Assembly: GCA_015501585.1 (NCBI GenBank)
Contig: JADNRY010000144.1
Span: 95,362-159,361, forward strand
Length of the DNA stretch: 64,000 bases
From: Rhodocollybia butyracea
Taxonomy: Eukaryota; Basidiomycota; Agaricomycetes; Agaricales; Omphalotaceae
Direction: 5' to 3'
Below the pieces are notes generated by a model, which ran no database searches, was not told where the DNA came from, and worked only from the letters and a program-made list of their open reading frames with translations. The translations under genes and the position numbers were made by a program. This document shows, in pieces, positions 21,270 through 32,683 of the stretch; the stretch's first letter is position 1, and every line of letters starts with the position of its first letter.

Positions 21270-21799
21270 GGCTCAACATGAATTTTGACCAGGGAAAAAT
21301 AAAAATGGTTACTTCACATGTGAGGACATCTGTGCACAGGCAAATGATGCAATTGACATCCTCACCAAGTGGGACCCGGATATGAGCATGTGTTCATTTA
21401 TGACAACGCAACAACACATCTAAAATGGTCTGATGGTTCATTATCTACTTGCCGCATAACTTCTTTGTGGAAGTTAATGAGCGCAATGTAAATGGAAAGC
21501 CAGTGTACAAGCCTGATGGGAAAATTTCAAAAATTAAAGTTCAGATGGGACCAGCAACATTTGCAGATGGTAGTCCCCAGTTCCCTGTACTTTCCTCTGG
21601 GTCATTCTCAAGCAGGGTTGTTCAAAGGGATGGGAAATATTCTGCATGAGCGGGGTATTGATACCAAGAACAAGAAGGCAGAGTGTAAAGGATTCAAGTG
21701 CACTCAGGCCAACACAACAGATTGTTGTATGCGGAGAATTCTTTTCAATGAACCTGACTTTGTCAATGTTCCTTCTATTCGAATGCATTAGAATCACTG

Positions 21800-22997
21800 T
21801 AGCTTACTGGGGGTATTTAAATAGTACAGCTGCATCGGGTGATAGGATGAGAGCTGCCAGCATTAGCAGTCCCCAGATATTCTATGACTGGCTTGTACAA
21901 GAGGGCAAATACCTCCAAAATCTCTGCAGCATGCCACCAAAGGAGACTCTTTCAATGGAGTATTATATCAAGCTGGAAGCCCTCAAAGCATGCAAGGAAC
22001 GGCTAGGCAAAGTTCGTCAGGCTTGGTTGGCCTTCAAGCCAGGCTCTTGAGATCAGACTAACTCACTGGAGACCAAGCATTGCAATGAACAGGAAAACGA
22101 GCGTAAGCTCCTGGCCGACATACATGCTCTGGAGACAAAGTTGGAAGTTGAAGCGAGGTGGGTAGAAGGAAGCGAAGAATGGAATTCAGCCAAGAGGGCT
22201 GTCAAGGAAGGAGCGTATCAAAAGGCCCTGGATAATCTTGAGAAGCTGCTGGTTGAATGAGTTTTTGAAATGGCTCGGCTTAATGTTGCAGGGACTGGTG
22301 AGTCCTTTTTGCTATAATATCTTCTATCTGCTTAACTGCCGTGCTCAGGTTACAAGCTTCGAAAACATATTGCTAATGCTATGAAGACCCGGTCCAAGGC
22401 CATCCAGACCGCCGTTGCGATGTTCAACGAAGCAGCCTCGGCCTTGAACCCTCCTCAACAAGCAGTAAAATTGGAGGACGTCCCTTGATTATACCTACTT
22501 ATCGGAGTTCGACATTCTTTGGGATGCAAGAGAAGATGTTTGCCAACGCAAATGGGCTACCTCTTCCAACCGACTCCTCATGCATGACTTTTTCCATCTT
22601 ATCCGTGCGGAAGAAGAGCTCGATAATCTTCACTTAGAAATTCAGCATTTGTTAACGTACATGCGAGACAAGGAAGACGAGATCTTAGGTGAAGTGGCTA
22701 AGCTGGATAGTGAGATTGGACTGCAGCTTAGACGGTACTGGTGGGAGCGAGCATGGTATAACCACCTGCACTACAAGCGACTGAACACTATCAAGAAACT
22801 TCCTGGCTTCCAGCCCAAAAACCTCTGTTATTTCAAATGTGGAACCCGTGTCAGCAATGTTGACATCCGCATGGAGAGGTGGTAGCAGAGGATGGCAATC
22901 CAAGTGATTGGAGAGAAGACAAAGAAGGAGGGGAGGAAGAAGAGAGGGAATTAGTCTCTGAGGTCCACACAGCGCTAAACTTGGCTAATGACAATGA
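21800..22997 (+). pseudogene. KDZ transposase, C-terminal remnant
   Basis: Sequence follows the C-terminal part of basidiomycete KDZ transposases: IFYDWLVQEGKYLQNLC and KACKERLGKVRQAW (to 22050), ALETKLEVEARWVEGSEEW, KALDNLEKLLVE, FEMARLNVAGTG. An intron (about 22299-22349) joins to GYKLRKHIANAMKTRSKAI. Then come NEAASALNPP, DYTYLSEFDILWDAREDV and the helical tail EEELDNLHLEIQHLLTYM to KLPGFQ (22580-22820). Several stops and frame changes interrupt it. The catalytic core is absent. The tail appears to resume after the hAT element, at 24665-24720. Confidence 0.75.
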
Positions 22998-23005
22998 CAC
23001 TTGAT

Positions 23006-24656
23006 TAGTGTTGGACACGGGTATACCCCCGGGTATTCCAATCATGTACCGTACCCATACCCCTGACTACTGTACCCATACGGGTAAGGGTATAACACCG
23101 TACCCATACACCCGGGTTTTGGAACCTTTCTCAACCCGCGGTGTTACCGTACCCCCGGGTCACGGTTCTCTAAGTTTCACTCAATACAAAGACTATAAGT
23201 CTATATATATTTGGTTACCCATAGAACTCTGTTGAAGAGTACACCCAGTGTAAGTAAAGACTAACTATGGACTTATTACAAGGCATAATTTATAAGTCAA
23301 GCTTCGCCCTCGGTCACTGCAGAAGCCGAACACCGCGCTTGGAGTTTTGGCAGGTATGGGCAGCACAGGTGAAGAAATGGAATTTCCGTTCGCCTTCATA
23401 GCCTACAGTGACATCGGCAGTAAAGAATGAGTACACAGGAGAATTCCAATTGGAGCGCAATCATTCTAGAATGTAGGAGTAAGTTAGTGTGGACTGAGGT
23501 GTGTGCACAAAATGAAACGCACCAATCTCGGCCATGTCCCGTTCGGCTTGGGTACCCTTTCCAGTATTCGAGTCATCGCTAGAGAGTTCAAAGACCTCTG
23601 TGAAACAGAATGTCAATGGATGTCAAGATAATGCTTGGTACACATACCAGGAGCTGACAATGTCTGTGACTTAGTATGTTTACGAGTGAGTGATTTCCGC
23701 AACTTCTTTCCGGCACTCTTAACAGCAGAAACTGCTTTGGAGGCGCGGAATGGATAGACGAGAAAGAATCTTTGTCAGAGTCTGATTTTGCAGACCATTG
23801 TTGCTTAGACGGAGGCTGGGTCGATTTTGAGCTCATAATGTGGGATACTGAAGGAAGAAACACAAATTTACAAGCTTTTAAATATTCTTCGCTGGTTTCA
23901 AGCGGAACGGCACGGCATATGAAGGCCCGACAAAGCACAAGGGGGTCCTGAAGGTGGAAGCATTTGAGAAACGGAAGAATAGTATGGATAAATGATTTCA
24001 TACCTTCAATGATATGGATTTTTGTAGATGTAGAGAGTCGAGTGAGGCTGGAGAGAGATGTTGTATATTGCACAAAAAAATTGCGGTTATTCTGACACTA
24101 ATAAGGACTACAATAATGGGATTATTAGGCTGTACAGACGCTTTACAAGCTGCACACTTACCACAGCCAAGCCTGCTCATATTGTGGTATCAACGGATGA
24201 ACCTTTTGCCTCAAGTATGGAAAAATACATCAAAAGATGGTTCTACAACAACAATTAGGACCTATCTCATCGCAAGACCAGAGGCACGCACTTGATATTC
24301 CACTACAAAATGAAAGGCCAGTGCAGATATGTAGACTTCCATCCAAAGCGATAATCAAAATGCAACAAGATATTATGCGGGCCTGCGCATCCAATTTGAA
24401 TTTTGAGCCCAATTTTGAGCCCTGCTCGAAACTAGAGCCAAGGAGGGTGGCCGCTGACAGATGGTGGCCAAGAGATAGGCGATGTGTCACTGATTGATGG
24501 TAGTGATCACTTGTCCGAAACGGTCTGAAAAACCGCGGGTCGTCGCGGTCCGGGTAACAGTATTGACGGGTCGGCATGGGATGTGTACCGTACCCGTACC
24601 CGGGTGACCCCATATACCAATACCGCGGGTATACCCCATACCCGTGTCCAACACTA
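23006..24656. mobile_element. hAT-type element, 1,651 bp, with GGGTA-rich ends
   Basis: Terminal repeats TAGTGTTGGACACGGGTATAC are flanked by CACTTGAT (22998-23005) and CGCTTGAT (24657-24664), an 8-bp duplication with one mismatch. Subterminal regions are packed with ACCCGTACC / GGGTATACCC motifs on both strands. The interior carries no recognisable transposase; the longest frame (161 codons, minus, 24073-23588) is serine- and cysteine-rich without a domain I know. It is a non-autonomous derivative inserted in the KDZ remnant. Confidence 0.85.
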
Positions 24657-24664
24657 CGCTTGAT

Positions 24665-25070
24665 ACTGCCCTTCCTGCCTTTCTGCCCTTTGTGATGGCG
24701 TTAATTATATCTTATCAGTACCACTCGTATTCCTTATAGTAGTGCTCTTCTTGCATGTATAAAAACTGACTTTGAACACAGTTAACAATAGAAGTGACCA
24801 TGTGACCAGTACTGAGTAACTACTGAAACCCCCTAATGGTCCAAAGGCCTAAAGTCCCACTGGGCTATCAATATTTAACTGTATATGGGGCTATAGTACA
24901 AACAACTTGTGTACAAGCAATTACCAAATTGGGACATTGCTTGTACACATACTGATACTGGGGCTACGCAGGTGATAAAAAAGTTGTAAAAAGGCCTTAA
25001 AACCCCATTGTGAACTACCCTAATGTAGCTAGCTGAGTATTCACAGGTCCTTTGGGTATTTTGGTACCAT
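24665..25070. other. End of KDZ remnant and AT-rich spacer
   Basis: 24665-24720 may be the last codons of the KDZ gene (TALPAFLPFVMALIISYQ). The rest has no recognised gene. Confidence 0.35.
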
Positions 25071-25078
25071 CTTCAAGT

Positions 25079-25411
25079 TAAAGATGGACACAAGTCTGGA
25101 TCTTTACAGGTGACTCGCGGGTTTGACCCGTGGGAATACCCGTCTGACCCGGATCTACCTGTTCCCACGGGTCCGGGTCAGGTCACAGGTCACCCCTTGG
25201 GGATTTCCAGACCTTGTAATGTACTATATATGTACATTGTAAGTACAAATAGGGCCAGGTACCTGCAGGTAGACCTGTATGATCCGGATCCGCCGGATCC
25301 AGGTACCCATTTCCCACGGGTCCGGGCCAGGTTACAGGTCCCTTTTTTTGGGTGCAGGTACCTGTGCAGCGGGTCCGGGTTTACCGGGATCCAGACTCGT
25401 GTCCATCCTTA
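25079..25411. mobile_element. hAT-type MITE, second family (333 bp)
   Basis: Terminal repeats TAARGATGGACACRAGTC are flanked by a perfect 8-bp duplication CTTCAAGT (25071-25078 and 25412-25419). The interior is rich in GACCCGTGGGA / CCGGATCC motifs resembling the subterminal motifs of the 661-bp family. No coding capacity. Confidence 0.92.
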
Positions 25412-25931
25412 CTTCAAGTAGTGTGATAATATAAGCTGCCTTCCTCTTTGTAGGAGCTACTTGTACATATATTTGGAGCTGGGCTGGTACTAGAGGACAA
25501 AGAAGATGAGCCAGATTCTGACATTCTGACAAGGAAGACAGATTAAGTATTAGAGAAGTAGCAAGAGCAGGATTTAAGGCAACAACAGATGAGCAACCCT
25601 GGCAAGAGAACCAACAAGGTAATAAAAATTGTAAGACACAACCAATGCATAGAATAGCAGGTACTAAGCAGCAGTCACCAGTGAGAATCTAATCTTCAAG
25701 GATTTACAAGGATATATGAGCCAAAAAAAATGTCTCAGAGTACAAAGATATATGAAATAATGAGAGTGAGAAAGAGAAAAAAGAGGGAATTGTTGATCAA
25801 GGAGACAACAGAGGTCCAAGTCAGGGTAGGTGCTTTCAAAAAAAAAAAAATCCAAAAAAGTGAACATGGTCTATAGATAGGACAAAACACTTACAGATTG
25901 AGATTGAATGGAACCTTGATATATTCAGTAA

Positions 25932-26571
25932 TAGGGACAGTCAAAGTAGGGCGATTATGAGTAGATTAATTTACATGATTAAATCTAAAAATTGAGTCTC
26001 AAAAAAGCCAAAGAAATAAGCAACTCCAGAGTCACATATTTTTGTCGCTGAAATACCCTTCTGATTAATTGACACAACATGATATATATATGGTATACAC
26101 TTGGGTTAGGGTAGCGCCATGGGCGGCGACGGCGCTGTGCCTATGGCGCGCCACAACTAAAGAACACAATCCTCTTTCTACTTGTGAGCCTCTCTAGTCT
26201 GAGCCCAAGTTACTGGACCAGTCATCCAGCATCCAGATTGGAACTTGTTGAAATAGAAGAAAGCGAGAAAAGAGCTGAGTGTTTGGAGTAGAGATGATTT
26301 TTGAATAGCAGAGTCTAATGCTTATTGCTTAATATGGGTCTGTCTTGCCAAAGAATAGGCGAGATATGCTCTTTGAAGCCTTTTTACTTGCTGGGGCCGA
26401 GAGGGACAGGTAAGCGCCGAAACATCTTGAATTAATCGACGGAATTAATCAGGTAGGTAGATAATCGGGTCGGTCAAAGTCAATGTAGATTTAAATCGAC
26501 TTTTCATTCTTTAAAAATAAAATAATCATCTAAATAATCTGTCTTTAATCACCCTACTTTGACTGTCCCTA
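25932..26571. mobile_element. MITE with GGGACAGTCAAAGTAGGG ends (640 bp)
   Basis: Inverted ends TAGGGACAGTCAAAGTAGGG (25932) and its complement (26571) match over about 20 bp. Reading the outer TA as duplicated target gives a Tc1/mariner- or pogo-type element; AAT on each side is an alternative. Inside lies a short GC-rich palindromic patch (about 26115-26155) in AT-rich sequence. No coding capacity. Confidence 0.7.
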
Positions 26572-26699
26572 ATGTTAGGTTATTGTACAATATCAGAAGA
26601 GAAGAAGAAGAAAAATTTGAGTAACAATGGAGGCATTACATTAAATCCTGATGTAGGGAACGTGATAACAGTGTGTGTGTTGTGTAAACATGCTGGGGT

Positions 26700-27500
26700 G
26701 TTTAGAGCTGGATGATATTTTTGTCACTGTTGCAGCAGCTGCCTCAAGTATATTTCCATATTATCCACTTTGTTATCCACCTTGGGCATTGGAATCTGCT
26801 TCATGGTCTAACAAGACCTGGACAATATCCTTGTGGCCTTGAGCAGAAGCAGCCTGGAGTGCATTTCCATGGTACCCACCTTGGGCATTGGCATCTGCTT
26901 TGTGCTCTAACAAAAGATGGACAATATCCTGGTTGCCTTGATCGGCAGCTGCCTGGAGTGCATTTCCATAGTATCCACCTTGGGCATTGGCATCTGCTTT
27001 GTGCTCTAACAAAAGCTGGACAATATCCTTGTTGCCTTGATCGACAGCTGCCTGGAGTGCATTTCCATAGTATCCACCTTTGGCATTGGCATCTGCTTTG
27101 TACTCTAACAGGAGCTGGACAATATCCTTGTTGCCTTCTGCAGCAGATGCCTGGAGTGCATTTGCATACTGTCCGCCTTGGGCATTGGCATCTGCTTTGT
27201 GATCTAACAAGAGTTCGACAATATCCTTGTTGCCTCTATAAGCGCTGCCTGGAGTGCATTTCCATAGTATCCACCTTGAGCATTGGCATCTGCTTTGTAC
27301 TATAACAAAAGCTGAACAATATCCTTGTTGCCTTTATCAACAGCTGCCTGGAGTGCATTTGGATAGCATCCACCTTGCGCATTGGCATCTGCGTTGTGCT
27401 CTAGCAGAAGCTGGACTGTAGCCTTCTTGCCATTCACAGCAGCTGCCTGGAGTGCATTCCCATATTTTCCACCTTGGGCATTGACATCTGTACATAGTGT
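26700..27500 (-). pseudogene. Ankyrin-repeat array, broken (probable NACHT-ankyrin tail)
   Basis: Eight 33-residue ankyrin units are read on the minus strand, each close to DANAQGGYYGNALQAA followed by NKDIVQLLLEHKA. Units are more alike than typical ankyrin repeats, suggesting recent internal duplication. A TAG near 27302 breaks unit 2, a frameshift near 27235 breaks unit 3, and a stop near 26775 breaks the last one. Upstream (27490) the array runs straight into the giant inverted repeat. Arrays of this type usually follow a NACHT domain. NACHT-2 lies on the same strand 8 kb upstream and lacks its C-terminus, so the two may be parts of one ancestral gene. Confidence 0.8.
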
Positions 27501-28683
27501 CTTTAGATATATCAGAGGTCCCTGAAACGAGATTACAGCCGGAGCGGCAGTCAAAGCTGTTTTATTACCATATTTAGAATGCCAGCAAAGCGGCCTAAAA
27601 GCTTGTTTATGCATGGGTATTCTACCTAATAGCAGTCTACATAGTGTTTATAGATGCACAGTAGGTACCTAGAGCGAAATTAAAGCTGGTATGTGGTGTA
27701 ATAGTGGCCCTGCTTCGAGATTTGGGACTGTGGCTGTGCTTTAAAAAATCGAAGTAAAGGTAGGGATGTTTGATATACTAGTGGTACAGGCATGATTTCT
27801 ACATAGTATATATATACCTGAAGCGAAATTAGAGCATTCTGTGGAGAGAATAAGCTGTAATTGCCAGCTCTAGGCCGGAGGAGGTCAAAGCTGTATGACC
27901 AAATAGGGAAATATATCATTACATACAGGTGGTGTTGAGTCGAAGTTGGGCTCAGTAATGGCATGGCCTCTCAAGGTCTGAGGTTTGGAATACATATCTG
28001 AGTAGTGTAGTATACTAGCTACGCCCTCCAGGTGTTATATTTCCCAATATGTGGGCAGGAGGATGTACATGGAGTGATCAATTGTGAGTAACCATCAAAA
28101 TTCGCATTTTTGAGGAATTAAATACTAATAATGAGTGCCTAAGCGCAGGTAGCACCTCAAAGCTTGGTAGGTATACTGTACTACATAGTATACACTCGAT
28201 CCGTGTCCAAGAACCACTAATATGGCACCAGAGGCGATGGTATGTACTGATCTTTATAGATTTTGCCTGAAAACTCGATTTTTTGAGGAATTAGCATAGA
28301 ATATTGGGGCCTTGAGAGTAGCCAAGAGGCTGAAACATCGTATCTAGACTGTACTACATAGTACTAGACGTCGCCATATGCAAAAACGATTTATAGAGCA
28401 CCTGAAGCGATGGTATTCCCTGATCTGTATGGATTCTGCCAAAAAATGCGATTTTCAGGAAATAAAACAGGCATAGAGTGTGCTACAAGTCCCAGATCCA
28501 GCCAAAAACTTGGGAAACATGTCTTCAAATCCAATTCAACGATTATCAGGTGTTATATCTACATCTGGGTACCTCCATGGAACAATACTGTGGTAAGTGC
28601 ACACTAGGATATCTCTACTTGGCTCAAAGTTCAGATCGTGACATTGAGATGTATATACTGAAACCTTTTAATCTGGCGGGCCT
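27490..28683 (+). repeat. Left arm of giant inverted repeat
   Basis: About 1.19 kb whose reverse complement recurs at 28895-30091 with few visible differences; a 94-codon open frame is identical in both arms (27964-27680 and 29615-29899). Within the arm, units of roughly 150-230 bp repeat a CTACATAGT...CCTGAAGCGA-like core. Confidence 0.9.
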
Positions 28684-28894
28684 ATATATGATTCGAATAC
28701 ATGATTCCCAAAGTTTGAGCATAGTCTGAGGTCCATAGCATACTCTATTCATGTTTTATGTCCTGAAAATCGCATTTTTTGGCAGAATCCATACAGATGA
28801 GGGAATACCATCGCTTCAGGTGCTCTATAAATTGTTTTTGCATATGGCGACGTCTAGTACTATGTAGTACAGTCTAGATACGATGTTTCAGCCT
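28684..28894. repeat. Spacer of the inverted repeat, with a direct copy of arm sequence
   Basis: About 150 bp (28745-28893) duplicates 29099-29253 of the right arm in the same orientation, including GGCAGAATCCATACAGAT and CATATGGCGACGTCTAGTAC. Confidence 0.8.
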
Positions 28895-30091
28895 CTGGCC
28901 CGCCAGATTAAAAGGTTTCAGTATATACATCTCAATGTTACGATCTGAACTTTGAGCCAAGTAGAGATATCCTAGTGTGCACTTACCACAGTATTGTTCC
29001 ATGGAGGTACCCAGATGTAGATATAACACCTGATAATCGTTGAATTGGATTTGAAGACATGTTTCCCAAGTTTTTGGCTGGATCTGGGACTTGTAGCACA
29101 CTCTATGCCTGTTTTATTTCCTGAAAATCGCATTTTTTGGCAGAATCCATACAGATCAGGGAATACCATCGCTTCAGGTGCTCTATAAATCGTTTTTGCA
29201 TATGGCGACGTCTAGTACTATGTAGTACAGTCTAGATACGATGTTTCAGCCTCTTGGCTACTCTCAAGGCCCCAATATTCTATGCTAATTCCTCAAAAAA
29301 TCGAGTTTTCAGGCAAAATCTATAAAGATCAGTACATACCATCGCCTCTGGTGCCATATTAGTGGTTCTTGGACACGGATCGAGTGTATACTATGTAGTA
29401 CAGTATACCTACCAAGCTTTGAGGTGCTACCTGCGCTTAGGCACTCATTATTAGTATTTAATTCCTCAAAAATGCGAATTTTGATGGTTACTCACAATTG
29501 ATCACTCCATGTACATCCTCCTGCCCACATATTGGGAAATATAACACCTGGAGGGCGTAGCTAGTATACTACACTACTCAGATATGTATTCCAAACCTCA
29601 GACCTTGAGAGGCCATGCCATTACTGAGCCCAACTTCGACTCAACACCACCTGTATGTAATGATATATTTCCCTATTTGGTCATACAGCTTTGACCTCCT
29701 CCGGCCTAGAGCTGGCAATTACAGCTTATTCTCTCCACAGAATGCTCTAATTTCGCTTCAGGTATATATATACTATGTAGAAATCATGCCTGTACCACTA
29801 GTATATCAAACATCCCTACCTTTACTTCGATTTTTTAAAGCACAGCCACAGTCCCAAATCTCGAAGCAGGGCCACTATTACACCACATACCAGCTTTAAT
29901 TTCGCTCTAGGTACCTACTGTGCATCTATAAACACTATGTAGACTGCTATTAGGTAGAATACCCATGCATAAACAAGCTTTTAGGCCGCTTTGCTGGCAT
30001 TCTAAATATGGTAATAAAACAGCTTTGACTGCCGCTCCGGCTGTAATCTCGTTTCAGGGACCTCTGATATATCTAAAGACACTATGTACAT
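28895..30091 (-). repeat. Right arm of giant inverted repeat
   Basis: Reverse complement of 27490-28683. Beyond 30091 another degenerate unit (CTTTTAGGCCGCTTTGCTGG near 30127) continues the same satellite-like pattern in single copy. Confidence 0.9.
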
Positions 30092-30654
30092 CCCTATTAG
30101 CAAGGATATCTGCTGTACAAGCAGGCTTTTAGGCCGCTTTGCTGGCATTCCCAATTAGGCAGTGATGTACAGCTTTGACCGAAGGTAATCTAAATCTTTT
30201 CATTCAATCCAACCCATTACGGTGCCCCATCCATCGAGGTACAGTGCTAAAATATTAATACACTATCCATAGCCTTTTTTGGGCTAGCTACCCATACAGA
30301 AACATCCCAATTAGGCTTGTAAATTGCCTATTTTAACGAAGCTATCGAAACCTGCAATCGGCGAGTCACATGACCCCATCAAATGTGTACCCGTGCCGCC
30401 GCTTTAGCCATAGCTTAATATGGCCAACTGTTATATTTCTAAATTTGGCTAAAACAGTTGTGATGTGACATGCAGATGCAAGCTTCATGTTACACACAGC
30501 AAAAAATTCCCTAATTCAGTAATTTTTCAAAGGCCAGGCTGTGACATATACCACATTGCAATGCAGGCACATTTGCCGTGGCGGACAGAACCATCTTAAA
30601 TTGCAATGTGGGATGTGGCCACATCCATCTTACATTACATTATGGGCTCCACAT
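30092..30654. other. Spacer with one extra satellite unit
   Basis: It contains the unit near 30120-30185 that resembles 29970-30040. Otherwise no gene or RNA recognised. Confidence 0.4.
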
Positions 30655-31023
30655 CGCCTCGGGAAGGTGGAATTTCAGAAAGGGGATTTAGTTCAATATA
30701 GGTTTAACCAGATGGACAACACTCACTCGACGAAGGCAAAACTTGCAGCTAGATGGTCGAAGCCGGCTAGAGTTGCAGAAAAGCTAGAAAATTCATATGA
30801 GCTGGTTTGGAGGGATGGAACGAGGGTAGAAGGCGGACCTTTTCACGCGCGACGGGTACGCAGTTTCAAAGCTAACCCAGGTACGAGGCTGTGGGAAGAG
30901 CAAGCTGAAGTTGAAAGGTTGAGAGAGTTAGAAGGGAGTGACAAAAGTAGAGGGTTAGAGAGCGGCGAAGGCGAAACGGTTGAGGTAGAGGTAGTTGACG
31001 TCGAGGACGACGTCTGTTCTTGA
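30655..31023 (+). pseudogene. Ty3/gypsy integrase C-terminal fragment
   Basis: A 5'-truncated frame reads FQKGDLVQYRFNQMD, TKAKLAARWSKPARVAEKL, NSYELVWRDGT and GGPFHARRVRSF, the GDLV..WSGP..FHARRL pattern of Ty3/gypsy integrase C-termini. An acidic tail (EVEVVDVEDD) ends at TGA 31023. A G-rich GAATGGGGGCA follows and could be the polypurine tract before an LTR starting near 31033. Nothing of RT or protease is nearby. Confidence 0.7.
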
Positions 31024-31129
31024 ATGGGGGCACATGTAGTAGGGGATCCTGGCAAGGGGAGGCGCCCAGGGCCGGTGTTTCGCCGTGTTTGGCAAGGACA
31101 TTAGATAGCTTCATGGATGTATTCAGGTT

Positions 31130-32680
31130 TTTCCAATTGATCTACGACATATCGGTCACATTGCATCTAAGATCTCGGCACTCCTGCTCCAACAGGTAAT
31201 CCACCCAAGCTTATAGCAAAATTAGTGTAAAGAATAGTGAAAAGAGTTCACACCTACCACATCTTGAATTCCCGTTCTTGCTGCAATTTCATAGAACAAC
31301 CGTCCGAGACGCACACCACTGTGAGAGCCGGTAAGTCAAACAAAGCCAATAACTCCACCGCGAAGCTGCCATCTCCCTCCTATTTCATCAATCCAGTGAC
31401 TGGTGACAGCAAAATAAGCATCACCATTCCCGGCCTGCCAAGCATCGCAAGTGCAGGATATAAGTCCAGTCACATGCTTGGACTAAAGAAAATCTTGTCA
31501 ATGGCCTTATACAAGAACGAAAGATGGAGACACACATTGAAGCGATCTTTCAAGCCATGCATGATGTCCCAAAACATATTCATGATTCATTGTCTCGTCA
31601 GCTTGCGACTTGGAATTTTGACTCCATCGGTGGCCCGGGAAGCAATTTCAATCATGGTATGGTAGTGTTCCTGCTGCAAGGCCCATATAGGCTATAGAGG
31701 CACGTTGTGGTGAGAGATGCAAATAGGAGTCACTGTCACATACCTGATTGGTAGCAATCAGCCATTCAAATGCCGCACACTCAAAGTTGGCATCTGTGTA
31801 AGGAATCACTGCCTTCGTGCATTCGACAGGCACTACTACACTATCCAAACTCCCCTGTAGTAACTTTGATTTGGTAGCACCCTTACAATCTGCTGGTAAA
31901 GTCATGATTCTCCTTGCACCACTTCTCGTACTGAGGCTGTTCAATATCTGGTAAGAAAACCCACAAAAAACCTGATTGTGTCATAGCAGACCTTGTGCAT
32001 GCTGTCAAGATGCCTTCTAGCAGAGCTGTTGTTCTTTGTGAATTGAGTTTTCACGACTTTAGCTTTGCTATATCTGTACCCGTAAGTTTATAAGTCGATT
32101 TAATGGGAATGACCTGACGTACATGCATAATTTACAGTCAAAGAATAGGGTACTCTTTCCTGGTCCAGAGGCTTTGTAAGGAGCTGAATAAAAGTGCTTC
32201 AAGTCTGCTGTAGTATTGACCTTGCCACTGGCTTCTGGGATGGCATTGATGTGAACATCTGGTTGTTCTTCAAGCTCTGTTCCATAAGTGATGTAAGGTT
32301 ATCTTCACACCAGAGAAGTATCATGATTGCAAACCCTTATCTGATTTTTCTGCCTCTTTGGTAGGTGTCAAATCCTCAATACTGTTGTTGTCAGAGCCAT
32401 CCTGAGATGCAGATGCCAGATCTTCTCTGGATTGGAGTCTCGACTTTTTAGTCCCTCTCGGTACATTCTTCTCTGCAGTATCAGGCATGGTATCATTGTT
32501 TGTGCTATGGATGATTTTGCCGGGATCATGATTGTCAATATCCATGCTAGGTTGTTTCCTTTTCTGTCGCTGGGTACTCGGAGTTTCATCCCTTGCCAGA
32601 GGTGCTCAAGGTATTCTCTTTCCATTGAGAATATTTGCTGGGTCTGGCTGGTCTCGTTTGCATTGTACACTCATGGCGGC
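31130..32680 (-). pseudogene. hAT transposase, degenerate
   Basis: Read from 32680 downward. An acidic N-terminal region is followed by a possible BED-finger remnant (KTQFTKNNSSARRHLDSMHK, near 32050-31990). FECAAFEWLIATNQ follows, then a likely intron, then MIEIASRATDGVKIPSRKLTRQ with IMNMFWDIMHGLKDRF (31660-31530). AWQAGNGDAYFAVT, HWIDEIGGRWQLRGG and GVRLGRLFYEIAARTGIQDVVG (31450-31240) correspond to the AWTS.N..AF..VT.HW region of hAT transposases. Stops and frame changes are frequent, and the C-terminal dimerisation domain is absent. It could be kin to the enzyme that moved the local hAT MITEs. Confidence 0.7.
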
Positions 32681-32683
32681 GGG

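Larger units (their letters stand above)
18497..21791 (+). pseudogene. DDE-superfamily transposase, interrupted twice
   Basis: Fragments of one transposase remain in order. 18497-18711 ends GKPVVVWYHDKSIVYAHDRR. About 20480-20608 reads WYHKESPTQLHSKGNG, then FMIADYVSDRFGF and SADGTEWAQ. About 21278-21791 reads IDILTKWDPD, GKPVYKPDGK, FADGSPQ, LFKGMGNILHERGI and CCMRRILFNEPDFVNVPSI. The order matches a DDE-endonuclease family common in agaricomycete genomes (VVWYHDEST...GYFTN...PDFVNV). The N-terminus is lost at the copia LTR. Gaps are filled by an LTR-like insertion (18714 to about 20480) and a hAT MITE (20609-21269). Stops and frameshifts add to the damage. I do not assign a named superfamily. 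Confidence 0.75.

Noticed and set aside
20607..21271. TA target duplication (Tc1/mariner) for the 661-bp MITE
   Set aside because: TA does flank both ends, but a perfect 8-bp duplication GGCTCAAC lies just outside, making TA part of the terminal repeat and the element hAT-type.
26712..27305. 197-codon plus-strand frame with GHWHLLCAL repeats
   Set aside because: It is the exact antisense of the ankyrin-repeat array; the minus-strand translation matches the ankyrin consensus and explains the periodicity.
27490..30185. CRISPR array, because of regularly recurring motifs
   Set aside because: Units are 150-230 bp and divergent, with no short identical repeats and unique spacers; the genome is eukaryotic.
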